Shown here piece by piece: positions 7,295 to 13,675 of a stretch of 14,248 nt of DNA. The notes under the pieces are model-generated. The model had not been told where the DNA came from. It made no database searches and saw nothing but the letters and a program-made list of their open reading frames with translations. Origin of the DNA: Bacillota bacterium (GTDB taxonomy: Bacteria > Bacillota > Clostridia > Christensenellales > CAG-138); the NCBI GenBank assembly GCA_023393045.1, contig JAEWMV010000081.1:1-14248 (forward strand), in the 5' to 3' direction. A program made the position numbers and the translations under genes. Numbering within the stretch: position 1 is the stretch's first letter; the number at the start of each line of letters is the position of its first letter.

Positions 7295-7486
7295 TTAGAC
7301 GCTGCGCTCTACCTTGCCGGAGCGAAGGCAGCGGGTGCAGACATTCATCCTGCGCTTTGCGCCGTCGACAACGACACGGACGGACTGAATGTTGGGCGCC
7401 CAGCCGCGTTTGGTCTTCCTGTTGGAATGGCTGACCATGTTGCCGGACATCACGCCCTTGTTGCAAACCTCACAAAATTTTGCCAT
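7295..7486 (-). CDS. rpmB: 50S ribosomal protein L28, zinc-ribbon form
   Basis: The 63-aa product is bacterial ribosomal protein L28, a component of the large subunit. Diagnostic segments are SGNMVSHSNRKTKR (14-27) and the C-terminal VCTRCLRSGKVER. Two CxxC pairs (C5/C8 and C50/C53) make this the C+ form that binds zinc; many bacteria also carry a C- paralogue used under zinc starvation, and none is seen here. AAGGAGG (7495-7501, minus strand) lies 8 nt before the ATG. The gene stands alone with its own sigma-A promoter and terminator, the usual arrangement in Firmicutes. Confidence 0.97.
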   Translation of the reverse strand: MAKFCEVCNKGVMSGNMVSHSNRKTKRGWAPNIQSVRVVVDGAKRRMNVCTRCLRSGKVERSV

Positions 7487-7539
7487 GCTCTACACCTCCT
7501 TACCGACTGTAAGCGCAACGTTTTCAAACGAACATTGCT

Positions 7540-7568
7540 ATTATAGCGGAAAGCATATGTATTTGCAA
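7540..7568 (-). promoter_or_regulatory. Sigma-A promoter of rpmB
   Basis: On the minus strand, TTGCAA (7568-7563) and a consensus TATAAT (7545-7540) are separated by exactly 17 bp. The predicted start of transcription is near 7533, about 47 nt before the rpmB ATG. Confidence 0.85.
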
Positions 7569-7639
7569 GAAGAAAATTGCAGAAATTAAGCATGCTCACA
7601 GCATTTCCATGAAATGAATCTGCGTGCAGTCATATACAG

Positions 7640-7669
7640 GCATATTCGTTTGTCGACGGCGGAACAATA
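7640..7669 (+). promoter_or_regulatory. Possible sigma-F-like (forespore) promoter of the 51-aa gene
   Basis: GCATA (7640-7644), 15 bp, then CGGAACAATA (7660-7669) matches the sigma-F pattern I recall from B. subtilis (GYWTA, N15, GGNRANAMTR) at all but one fixed position. Transcription would start near 7676, just upstream of the ribosome binding site at 7685. A weaker sigma-A alternative is TTGTCG (7650-7655) with TTAGAT (7673-7678) at 17 bp. The sigma-F reading is inference. Confidence 0.35.
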
Positions 7670-7701
7670 CGATTAGATAGTCTGAAAGGAGGAGCGCGAA
7701 T

Positions 7702-7857
7702 ATGAGCCCCATCTATGAGGATGAATATCTGCCTTTGGAGAGAAATCTCTCAAGGAAGCACCGCAACAAGCAGGGCGGACAGAGTGACCAGTCTGAACGG
7801 GATCGCCAGCAAAGAGAACGCGAGAAGCGCGGCGATCAGGAGAACAGACCGCTGTAA
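7702..7857 (+). CDS. Small highly charged protein (51 aa), unknown function
   Basis: An ATG with an excellent ribosome binding site (AAAGGAGG at 7685-7692, 9 nt upstream) opens a 51-codon frame closed by TAA and followed 59 nt later by a strong terminator, so the unit looks like a complete small gene. The product begins MSPIYEDEYLPLERNL and then becomes almost entirely polar, rich in Arg, Lys, Glu, Asp and Gln (for example ERDRQQREREKRGDQE). It has no hydrophobic core, no signal peptide and no cysteine, so it is probably disordered or helical only when bound. It lies divergent from rpmB. I do not recognise the family. The upstream sequence resembles a forespore promoter, so a small spore protein is one possibility, but it does not look like an alpha/beta SASP. 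Its short length means automatic gene finders could miss it. Confidence 0.7.
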   Translation: MSPIYEDEYLPLERNLSRKHRNKQGGQSDQSERDRQQREREKRGDQENRPL

Positions 7858-7916
7858 ACCTGCATAGGGCAGCGACACATGCCCGACTGCCCGGCTTATT
7901 TTACGGTGCGGGCAAC

Positions 7917-7945
7917 AAAAGGATCTCCGGATGGAGATCCTTTTT
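7917..7945 (+). terminator. Intrinsic terminator after the 51-aa gene
   Basis: GGATCTCC (7921-7928), loop GGAT, GGAGATCC (7933-7940) followed by TTTTT, and preceded by AAAA. The symmetric A- and T-runs mean it could work on both strands, but position makes it the terminator of the small plus-strand gene. Confidence 0.85.
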
Positions 7946-7952
7946 AGCAGTA

Positions 7953-7975
7953 AAAAAATGGCATTGCCATTTTTT
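7953..7975 (-). terminator. Second hairpin terminator, serving the yitT-family gene
   Basis: AAAAAATGGC (7953-7962), loop ATT, GCCATTTTTT (7966-7975) is a perfect 10-bp stem. On the minus strand it is followed by T residues and lies about 54 nt past the stop of the YitT-family gene. It is also symmetric and could back up the preceding plus-strand terminator. Confidence 0.75.
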
Positions 7976-7987
7976 GAATTTACAGGG

Positions 7988-8017
7988 TTTGCCTGCGCCT
8001 TCGGCGCGGTCGGCAAA
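7988..8017. repeat. Imperfect inverted repeat between yitT-family gene and its terminator
   Basis: An outer stem TTTGCC/GGCAAA and an inner stem GCGCC/GGCGC closed by TTC form an interrupted hairpin directly after the stop of the minus-strand gene. There is no T-run next to it. It may protect the 3' end of the mRNA or pause RNA polymerase before the terminator. Confidence 0.45.
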
Positions 8018-8028
8018 TGCTCAGAAAA

Positions 8029-8898
8029 TTATACCGTGGGCGGCTGGAAGCCGAGACCGTAGGCCGCGTCATACGGGCAGAACATGATGAGCGCGTTTTC
8101 ATCAAGACCGTAGACGATCCTGCGGATGCGGTGCGCCTCCGCCCGGCTGCACGCGCAGATGAGCACCTGCTTCTCGTGGCCGGTAAAGGTGCCCACCGCC
8201 TTCATGGAGGTGACGCCGCGCTCGATAATGGCGTGTATGTTGGATGAAACCTTGTCGCCCTCGCTTGTGATGATGATGGCAAGCTGCCCCGCGGTCAGGC
8301 GGTAGGTGATTTTATCGATGAGCATGGTGGCCACGGCGGTCATGAGGATGCCCTGGAGCACCGCGTCCACGCGCCCGAACACCGCGCCGCCGAGGAGGAT
8401 GACAACGCCGTCCGTAAAAATGGACAATGTGCCGATGGAAATATGCGGCAGTTTTTTCCGGAGGCTCATGATGAGAAAGTCCGTGCCGCCCGTGGAGGAG
8501 CCGCGCCTGTATATGAGCGCGAGCCCCGTGCCCGAAAGCGCGCCCGCGTAGAGCGCCGCCATGATGGGGTCGCCCGAGTAGACGGGCAGCAGCGGGAAAA
8601 GCACGTCGAGCAGCAGCGTTGAGATTGCCATGGTTTTCAATGATTTAATTAAAAACCATTTGCCCAGCGTGCGGTAGCAGAAAAGCACCACGGGGATGTT
8701 GAAAAGCAGCGTGCCCAAGCCGATGGGCAGCTTGGTGAAATGGTTGAGTATGACGGAAAGGCCCGCGATGCCGCCCGGTGCGAACTTCGCCGCGGAGGCG
8801 AAGCTGAAAATGCCCGCCGCATAGAGCGCGCCGCCGATGATATCCATGGGGAGATCGCGAAAGAAGTCCTGCCAGTTCCTTTTTGTTTCCGCACGCAT
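8029..8898 (-). CDS. YitT family membrane protein (DUF161 + DUF2179)
   Basis: The 289-aa product has the typical YitT layout: an N-terminal membrane region of about five to six spans (for example ALYAAGIFSFASAAKFAPGG at 24-43) with the characteristic RRGSSTGGTDFL (131-142), then a soluble C-terminal DUF2179 domain from about 212 (TSEGDKVSSNI to the end). Members are common in multiple copies in Firmicutes and their biochemical role is not established; some are described as putative transporters. I chose the ATG at 8898 because AAAGGAG (8908-8914) lies 9 nt upstream, although the frame remains open to 9237, inside kbl. It has its own likely promoter between itself and kbl, so it is probably not simply part of the tdh-kbl operon. 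Confidence 0.92.
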   Translation of the reverse strand: MRAETKRNWQDFFRDLPMDIIGGALYAAGIFSFASAAKFAPGGIAGLSVILNHFTKLPIGLGTLLFNIPVVLFCYRTLGKWFLIKSLKTMAISTLLLDVLFPLLPVYSGDPIMAALYAGALSGTGLALIYRRGSSTGGTDFLIMSLRKKLPHISIGTLSIFTDGVVILLGGAVFGRVDAVLQGILMTAVATMLIDKITYRLTAGQLAIIITSEGDKVSSNIHAIIERGVTSMKAVGTFTGHEKQVLICACSRAEAHRIRRIVYGLDENALIMFCPYDAAYGLGFQPPTV

Positions 8899-8946
8899 CC
8901 GTTTTCGCTCCTTTCCGCCGCGAAGCGTTTCCTTCACGGTGATATC

Positions 8947-8976
8947 AGTATAGCAAATGCACCCATATGCATGCAA
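8947..8976 (-). promoter_or_regulatory. Probable promoter of the yitT-family gene
   Basis: On the minus strand, TATACT (8952-8947) is preceded by TGC, making an extended -10, and by a weak TTGCAT (8976-8971) at 18 bp. The predicted start lies about 40 nt before the chosen ATG. Confidence 0.55.
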
Positions 8977-8994
8977 TTGTGAAGCACATATATA

Positions 8995-9026
8995 GAAGTC
9001 CCGTCCTGTATACAGGACGGGACTTC
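8995..9026. repeat. Perfect 32-bp palindrome downstream of kbl
   Basis: Two 16-base arms meet with no spacer at 9010/9011 (left arm GAAGTCCCGTCCTGTA). As RNA it would form a hairpin of about 14 bp with a UAUA loop. It lies 30 nt past the kbl stop, so it is probably the transcription stop or 3' end stabiliser for tdh-kbl, but neither strand carries the usual T-run (minus strand continues TATATATG). A second small hairpin, TCCTATC AA GATAGGA, lies at 9036-9051. Confidence 0.7.
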
Positions 9027-9055
9027 GTATGACGTTCCTATCAAGATAGGACGGG

Positions 9056-10237
9056 TTATATCCCCATCTCCCGCTTGACCTCGCCGAAGCAGCGCACGGC
9101 GAAATCCAAATCCTCCTTCGTGTGCCCCGCGGAGACCTGCGTGCGGATGCGCGCGCGTCCCTGCGGCACGACGGGATAGAAGAAGCCCACGACGTACACG
9201 CCCTTGTCGAGCATGCGCGCGGCGAATTCCTGCGCAACGCGCGCGTCGTAGAGCATCACGGGCACGATGGGGTGCGTGCTCACGGGCAGGTCGAAGCCGA
9301 GCTTGCCAAGCTCACATCTAAAATAGCGCGTGTTCTCATGCACCTTGTCCCGAAGGGCGGTGGAGGAGGAGAGCATGTCGAGCACCTTGATGCTCGCCGC
9401 GCATATGGCGGGGGCAACTGTGTTGGAGAAAAGGTAGGGGCGGGAGCGCTGGCGAAGCAGGTCGATCACTTCCTGCCGCGCGGCGGTGTAGCCGCCGCTC
9501 GCGCCGCCGAGCGCCTTGCCAAGCGTCCCCGTGATGATGTCCACACGGCCCATCACGCCGCACGCCTCGTGCGTGCCGCGTCCGTGTTCGCCCATGAAGC
9601 CCACGGCGTGGCTGTCGTCCACCATCACAAGTGCGCCGTACTCGTCCGCAAGGTCGCAGATTTCCGGCAGATTCGCGATGAAGCCGTCCATGGAGAACAC
9701 GCCGTCCGTGGCGATGAGCTTGATGCGCGCGCCCTTCGCTTCCTCAAGCCTTGCGCGAAGGTCGGCCATGTCGCTGTTTTTATAGCGCAGGCGCTTCGCC
9801 TTGCACAAGCGCACGCCGTCGATGATGCTCGCGTGGTTCAGTTCGTCCGAGATAACGGCGTCCTCCTCGGACAAAAGCGTTTCAAACAGCCCGCCGTTCG
9901 CGTCAAAGCAGGAGGAATAGAGTATCGCGTTCTCCATGCCGAGGAACGCAGCCAGTTTACCTTCAAGCGTTTTATGAATCTGCTGCGTGCCGCAGATGAA
10001 GCGCACGGAGGAAAGGCCGTAGCCCCATTCGTCATAGCTCGCTTTGGCGGCCTCGATGATTTCACGGTTGTTGGAAAGGCCGAGGTAATTGTTGGCGCAC
10101 ATGTTCAAAACGCCCTTTGCCACCGTCGTGTCGATGCGGGCTTTCTGCTCGCTCGTGATTACGCGCTCCTCCTTGTAGGTTCCAGCGGCGCGGATATCCG
10201 CGAGCGCTCCCTTAAAAATGCTGTAGACTTCTTTCAT
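9056..10237 (-). CDS. kbl: 2-amino-3-ketobutyrate CoA ligase (glycine C-acetyltransferase)
   Basis: The 393-aa product is a PLP-dependent alpha-oxoamine synthase that cleaves 2-amino-3-ketobutyrate with CoA into glycine and acetyl-CoA, the second step of threonine breakdown. The PLP lysine is K241 in TGTLGKALGG. Other active-site segments are NNYLGL (49-54), NHASIIDG (134-141, stacking histidine), and MVDDSHAVGF (205-214). Length is close to E. coli Kbl. AAAGGAGG just before the ATG fixes the start. It lies 13 nt downstream of tdh, so the two are co-transcribed and the unstable intermediate can pass directly between the enzymes. BioF and serine palmitoyltransferase are related folds, but partnership with tdh settles the call. 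Confidence 0.95.
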   Translation of the reverse strand: MKEVYSIFKGALADIRAAGTYKEERVITSEQKARIDTTVAKGVLNMCANNYLGLSNNREIIEAAKASYDEWGYGLSSVRFICGTQQIHKTLEGKLAAFLGMENAILYSSCFDANGGLFETLLSEEDAVISDELNHASIIDGVRLCKAKRLRYKNSDMADLRARLEEAKGARIKLIATDGVFSMDGFIANLPEICDLADEYGALVMVDDSHAVGFMGEHGRGTHEACGVMGRVDIITGTLGKALGGASGGYTAARQEVIDLLRQRSRPYLFSNTVAPAICAASIKVLDMLSSSTALRDKVHENTRYFRCELGKLGFDLPVSTHPIVPVMLYDARVAQEFAARMLDKGVYVVGFFYPVVPQGRARIRTQVSAGHTKEDLDFAVRCFGEVKREMGI

Positions 10238-10250
10238 GCTGCCTCCTTTG

Positions 10251-11291
10251 TCACTCGACCCAGTTGAATATAACCTTGCCGGACTCGCCGCTGTTCATGG
10301 CGGCAAAGCCCTTTTCATAATGCGTGTAATGGAAGCGGTGCGTGATGACGGGGGTGAGGTCGAGCCCGGCCTCGATCATGGCGATCATCTTGTACCATGT
10401 CTCATACATCTTCCTGCCGTAGATGCCCTGCAGCGTGAGCCCCTTGAAGATCACGTCGTTCCAGTCGATGACCGTGCCCGGGCCCGCGATGCCCAATAGC
10501 GCCACCTTGCCGCCGTTTCGCATGGATTTTAAAAGCTGGTTGAGCGCCGCACCGTTGCCGCTCATCTCTAAGCCCACGTCGAAGCCCTCCACCATATCCT
10601 GCGCCTTCATGGTCTCTTCAAGATTCTGGTATTTGAGGTTCACAGTCGCGTGCGCGCCCATCTTCTTTGCGATGGCGAGGCGGTAATCGTTCACGTCCGT
10701 GATGATGACCCTGCGCGCGCCGTTTTGCCTGCAAATGCCCGCCGCCATCATGCCGATGGGGCCTGCGCCCGTGATGAGCACGTCCTCGCCCACCACGTCG
10801 AACATGGTGGCCGTGTGCGTGGCGTTGCCGTACGCGTCGAAAAAGGAGATGATGTCCTCGGGAATGTTCTTCGACATGGCGATGACGTTGGTTTCCGGGA
10901 TGCAGAGATACTCTGCGAACGCGCCGTCCCGGTCGACGCCCACGCCCTTGGTGAACTTGCACCAGTGGCCGTTGCCCGCGCGGCAGTTGCGGCAGTGGCC
11001 GCATACGATGTGCCCCTCGCCGGAAACGCGCTGGCCCACGCGGTAATCGTGCACGCCGGGGCCAAGCGCCGCGATCTCGCCCACGTACTCGTGGCCGATG
11101 GTCATGGGCGGGTGGATATGCTGCTGGCTCCACACGTCCCAATTGTAAATGTGCACGTCCGTGCCGCAGATGGCCGTCTTGTGGACTTTGATGAGCACCT
11201 CGCCGATGCCGGGTTCGGGTATGGGAACTTGAACGAGATCCAGACCTTGGCCGCTTTCGCGCTTTACGAGCGCATCCATCATGCCTTTCAT
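10251..11291 (-). CDS. tdh: L-threonine 3-dehydrogenase, zinc-dependent
   Basis: The 346-aa product is a medium-chain, zinc-dependent dehydrogenase that oxidises L-threonine to 2-amino-3-ketobutyrate with NAD+. Catalytic zinc ligands are C42 (AICGTDVHIYNWD), H67 and E68 (GHEYVGE). The structural zinc site is C97, C100, C103 and C111 (CGHCRNC). The nucleotide-binding loop is GAGPIG (175-180). VSGEGHIVCGHCRNC and YGRKMYETWYKM are close to E. coli Tdh, separating it from sorbitol dehydrogenases. GAGAGG (11298-11303) lies 6 nt before the chosen ATG; M4 or M5 are alternatives. It is the first gene of a tdh-kbl operon that supplies glycine and acetyl-CoA from threonine. A promoter and a likely operator lie upstream. 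Confidence 0.96.
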   Translation of the reverse strand: MKGMMDALVKRESGQGLDLVQVPIPEPGIGEVLIKVHKTAICGTDVHIYNWDVWSQQHIHPPMTIGHEYVGEIAALGPGVHDYRVGQRVSGEGHIVCGHCRNCRAGNGHWCKFTKGVGVDRDGAFAEYLCIPETNVIAMSKNIPEDIISFFDAYGNATHTATMFDVVGEDVLITGAGPIGMMAAGICRQNGARRVIITDVNDYRLAIAKKMGAHATVNLKYQNLEETMKAQDMVEGFDVGLEMSGNGAALNQLLKSMRNGGKVALLGIAGPGTVIDWNDVIFKGLTLQGIYGRKMYETWYKMIAMIEAGLDLTPVITHRFHYTHYEKGFAAMNSGESGKVIFNWVE

Positions 11292-11332
11292 AGTGCGCCT
11301 CTCAACAATAGAATTGGTGACGCGCCGTGTCT

Positions 11333-11347
11333 GCGTATCACATACGC
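11333..11347. promoter_or_regulatory. Probable operator of tdh-kbl
   Basis: GCGTAT CAC ATACGC is a perfect inverted repeat with 6-bp arms. It abuts the -10 box at 11348 and covers the predicted transcription start, a classic position for a repressor. The GTAT/ATAC core resembles sites of GntR-type regulators, but the cognate protein is unknown. Confidence 0.55.
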
Positions 11348-11376
11348 ATTATATACTTGTATGGAATGAATTACAA
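11348..11376 (-). promoter_or_regulatory. Sigma-A promoter of tdh-kbl
   Basis: On the minus strand, TTGTAA (11376-11371), a 17-bp spacer and a consensus TATAAT (11353-11348). The predicted start is near 11341, leaving a leader of about 50 nt before the tdh ATG, too short for a typical riboswitch. Confidence 0.8.
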
Positions 11377-11446
11377 CCGGGCGCAGTTGAAAATCCCGTC
11401 GAAACAGCAGATTTTTCTACCTTTCGTTTCGCGGGAAAATACAACA

Positions 11447-11463
11447 GTCCGCACAGCGCGGAC
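11447..11463 (-). terminator. Weak terminator after the WG-repeat gene
   Basis: GTCCGC, loop ACAGC, GCGGAC forms a 6-bp GC-rich stem 6 nt past the stop codon. On the minus strand the following sequence is T-rich but interrupted (TGTTGTATTTT), so termination may be partial and allow some read-through toward tdh. Confidence 0.45.
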
Positions 11464-11468
11464 AAAGG

Positions 11469-12635
11469 TCAATATAACGGAGTTTCGACGCCCTTCTTGT
11501 CGATGATGTAATATACGCCGCCGCGCGAGACCACGGCGTACCCCTGCGAGAAGGGCTCGGCGCTCTCGTAGAGCGGCTGTATGACGTACGCGCCGGAGGT
11601 GGCGATGTAGCCCCACAGACCGGCGGTGGCGTCCTTCACCGCCGCGAGGCCGTTTGAGAAGGAGCGCGCGTCGGCATATTTAGAACTGATCTCAAGCGAG
11701 CCGCGCGTGTTGATGTAGCCCCACAGGCCGTTGATCTTCACTGCGGCATAATCGTCCGCAAAGGACAGCGCGCCGTCGTAAGTCGTGCGAAACGCCGTCT
11801 GTCCGCGGCTGTTGAGGAAGTAATAGGCGTCGTTCTCCTCGATGAGCGCGAAGCCGTCCGAATACGGGCTGCCGTGCTGGCGGGAGCTGAGCGTGGCGAT
11901 TTTTTCGCCGACCTTGTCGATGATGTAGCTGTTGCCGCTGTTGGAGCGCACAAAGGCCACGTCGTCCGCGAAGTCGGTCACATACGCCCAATTCTGTGCG
12001 ACGGCGAAATTGCCGTTGATGTCGATATAACCGTAATCCGACGCGGTGCGGGCATAGGCGCGCCCGCAGTGGAAAGTGCCTGCCTCGTTGAAAAGATAGT
12101 CGATCACAAGCTTGCCGCCCTCGTCGATGTAGCCCCATTTGCCGCCGGACTCGACCGCCGCGCGCTTTTCGCTAAAGGCGCTCACCGCGCTCCACGAGGG
12201 CTGCGCGAGCCATATGAAGTTACGCGAAAGCAGCCCGTAGAGCCCATTTTGCGAGGCGAAGGCAACGTTGCCCTCAAACTCCAGCGCGTTTGTGTAGGCG
12301 GGTTCGGCCACGACTTCGCCCGCGGTGTTTTTATAGCCCCAAAGCCCGCCTTCGCCCTTGAAGGGAATCAGCCTGCCCTTGTTGCTGGGCTTGGACGTGG
12401 GTGAGCTTTCCGCCGAGGGTGAAGGGGCGATTCCCTCCGCGTCGCCTCCGGGCGTGGCGGAGGGATCGGGGCTTGGCGAGCCGCCCGTCCCGGCGGGCTC
12501 GTCCGCGCGCAGCATGTTCGCGCCGCCGCCCGTGTAGCACAGCGCAAACACGGCCGTGCACAGCAGGATGGCCCCCGCGAGATAGAGATAGAGCCTTATG
12601 AGGGAAGGTTTGTTTTCTCGTTTCGTTTCTTTCAT
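11469..12635 (-). CDS. Membrane-anchored WG-repeat protein
   Basis: The 388-aa product has a short basic N-terminus, one membrane span (about 13-34, LYLYLAGAILLCTAVFALCY region), a Pro/Ser/Gly/Thr-rich linker (about 46-86), and then an array of WG (KWG) repeats to the end. I count about nine units near residues 98, 132, 166, 200, 235, 270, 304, 340 and 374, each led by a motif such as LWGYKNTAGE, KWGYIDEGG or LWGYINTRG, spaced roughly 34-36 residues. Such repeats likely form a beta-propeller-like surface for binding proteins or wall material; no enzyme function is known. The topology places the repeats outside the cell. No strong ribosome binding site precedes the ATG, though GGCGG is close by. 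It is divergent from degV with overlapping promoters. Confidence 0.85.
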   Translation of the reverse strand: MKETKRENKPSLIRLYLYLAGAILLCTAVFALCYTGGGANMLRADEPAGTGGSPSPDPSATPGGDAEGIAPSPSAESSPTSKPSNKGRLIPFKGEGGLWGYKNTAGEVVAEPAYTNALEFEGNVAFASQNGLYGLLSRNFIWLAQPSWSAVSAFSEKRAAVESGGKWGYIDEGGKLVIDYLFNEAGTFHCGRAYARTASDYGYIDINGNFAVAQNWAYVTDFADDVAFVRSNSGNSYIIDKVGEKIATLSSRQHGSPYSDGFALIEENDAYYFLNSRGQTAFRTTYDGALSFADDYAAVKINGLWGYINTRGSLEISSKYADARSFSNGLAAVKDATAGLWGYIATSGAYVIQPLYESAEPFSQGYAVVSRGGVYYIIDKKGVETPLY

Positions 12636-12681
12636 ATATTACCGCCGATGCGCAATTTTTCAAAATATCACAAATCCTACC

Positions 12682-12710
12682 TTGATTCTAGCAAATATGC
12701 CGCTTAAAAT
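12682..12710 (+). promoter_or_regulatory. Promoter of degV
   Basis: TTGATT (12682-12687), a 17-bp spacer and TAAAAT (12705-12710) give a good sigma-A match. The predicted start near 12717 leaves a leader of about 39 nt before the degV ATG. Confidence 0.7.
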
Positions 12711-12713
12711 AAA
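12685..12713 (-). promoter_or_regulatory. Promoter of the WG-repeat gene
   Basis: On the minus strand, TAGAAT (12690-12685) preceded by TGC (extended -10), with TTTATT (12713-12708) at 17 bp. The -35 is poor, the -10 is good. It occupies the same DNA as the degV promoter in the opposite direction. Confidence 0.5.
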
Positions 12714-12755
12714 GTGGAGAAGTTTAAACCATACTTTATACGCTGAGAGGTGAAA

Positions 12756-13628
12756 ATGAAAGCATATGTAATTACAACCGACAGCACCGTTGACCTCGGC
12801 CGCGCGCGCATGGAGGAACTCGGCGTTCCCTACGTCCAGCTTTTCTATATACGCGACGGGGCGCCCAAGCGCGATCTGATGACCGACCAGTGCGCGCTTG
12901 AGATCTATGACAATATGCGAAACGGCGTCGTCTACAAATCCTCGCAGGCGAACCCGGAGGATTTCATCGCGCTCTGGACGCCCATCCTCGAGGCGGGGCA
13001 GGACATCCTCTACATCGGTTTTTCCTCCGCGCTCTCGGGCGTCGTCAACAGCGCGTTCCTCGCGCGCGGCGAATTGGGCCCCAAGTATCCGGAGCGGAAG
13101 ATTTACGTCGTGGATTCGCTCTGCGCCTCCGGCGGAGAGGGCCTTTTCCTTGAAAAGGTCGTGGAGAAGAGCAACACAGGCGCGTCGGTGGACGAGTGCC
13201 GCGATTATGCCGAGGCGCTCAAGCTTCGCATCAACCACTGGTATACGGTGAGCGAGCTTTCCTACCTCAGGCGCGGCGGCCGCGTGAGCGCGACGAGCGC
13301 CATCGTGGCGGATATCCTCAACATCAAGCCCGTCATGGACATGAACGACGAGGGCAGGCTCATCCCGCGCGAGAAGGCGCGGGGACGCAAGGCCGCCATA
13401 CGAAGGATGTTCGAGCATCTTGAGGAGCGGGTGGATATCGAGGACAACGCGTATTTTCGCATCACCCATGCGGACTGCATGGACGACGCGCTCGCCTTAA
13501 AGCAGATGCTTCAGGAAAAATACGACGGCATCCCGGTGCACATTTCCATGGTGGGCGCGGTGATAGGCTCCCACTGCGGGCCGGGCACGCTCGCGCTCTT
13601 CTTCATCGGCAAGCCGCGGACGGCATGA
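12756..13628 (+). CDS. DegV family fatty-acid-binding protein
   Basis: The 290-aa product is a DegV (FakB-like) protein. These proteins hold a single fatty acid in a two-domain fold; FakB members present it to the kinase FakA to make acyl-phosphate for phospholipid synthesis. Family features are TTDSTVDL near the N-terminus (7-14), the KSSQANP segment (61-67, the usual TSQP site), GFSSALSGVVNSA (88-100) over the ligand carboxylate, GRVS (175-178) and the C-terminal HCGPGT (273-278). Length is typical. AGAGG (12746-12750) lies 5 nt before the ATG at 12756; a GTG two codons upstream overlaps that site and is less likely. No fakA is present in the window, so the role as a FakB is inferred. Confidence 0.93.
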   Translation: MKAYVITTDSTVDLGRARMEELGVPYVQLFYIRDGAPKRDLMTDQCALEIYDNMRNGVVYKSSQANPEDFIALWTPILEAGQDILYIGFSSALSGVVNSAFLARGELGPKYPERKIYVVDSLCASGGEGLFLEKVVEKSNTGASVDECRDYAEALKLRINHWYTVSELSYLRRGGRVSATSAIVADILNIKPVMDMNDEGRLIPREKARGRKAAIRRMFEHLEERVDIEDNAYFRITHADCMDDALALKQMLQEKYDGIPVHISMVGAVIGSHCGPGTLALFFIGKPRTA

Positions 13629-13631
13629 AAA

Positions 13632-13656
13632 AACGGGGAGCGGCATGCTCCCCGTT
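13632..13656 (-). terminator. Bidirectional terminator between degV and the LysR gene
   Basis: AACGGGGAGC, loop GGCAT, GCTCCCCGTT is a perfect 10-bp stem. On the minus strand it is followed by six T residues (complement of 13628-13633), making a strong terminator for the LysR-type gene. On the plus strand it lies directly after the degV stop with only a weak T-run. Confidence 0.85.
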
Positions 13657-13675
13657 ATAATACTATATGCCGATG

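Noticed and set aside
7750..8016. Minus-strand open frame of 88 codons across the small gene and terminators
   Set aside because: It runs through two terminator hairpins and is antisense to the better supported 51-aa gene.
9122..10267. Plus-strand open frame of 381 codons opposite kbl
   Set aside because: It is antisense to a complete kbl gene with intact active-site motifs, and has no ribosome binding site or domain.
13657..13670. TATAAT-like sequence just after the degV terminator
   Set aside because: It overlaps the hairpin arm, has no -35 partner that I can see, and no plus-strand gene follows before the convergent LysR gene.
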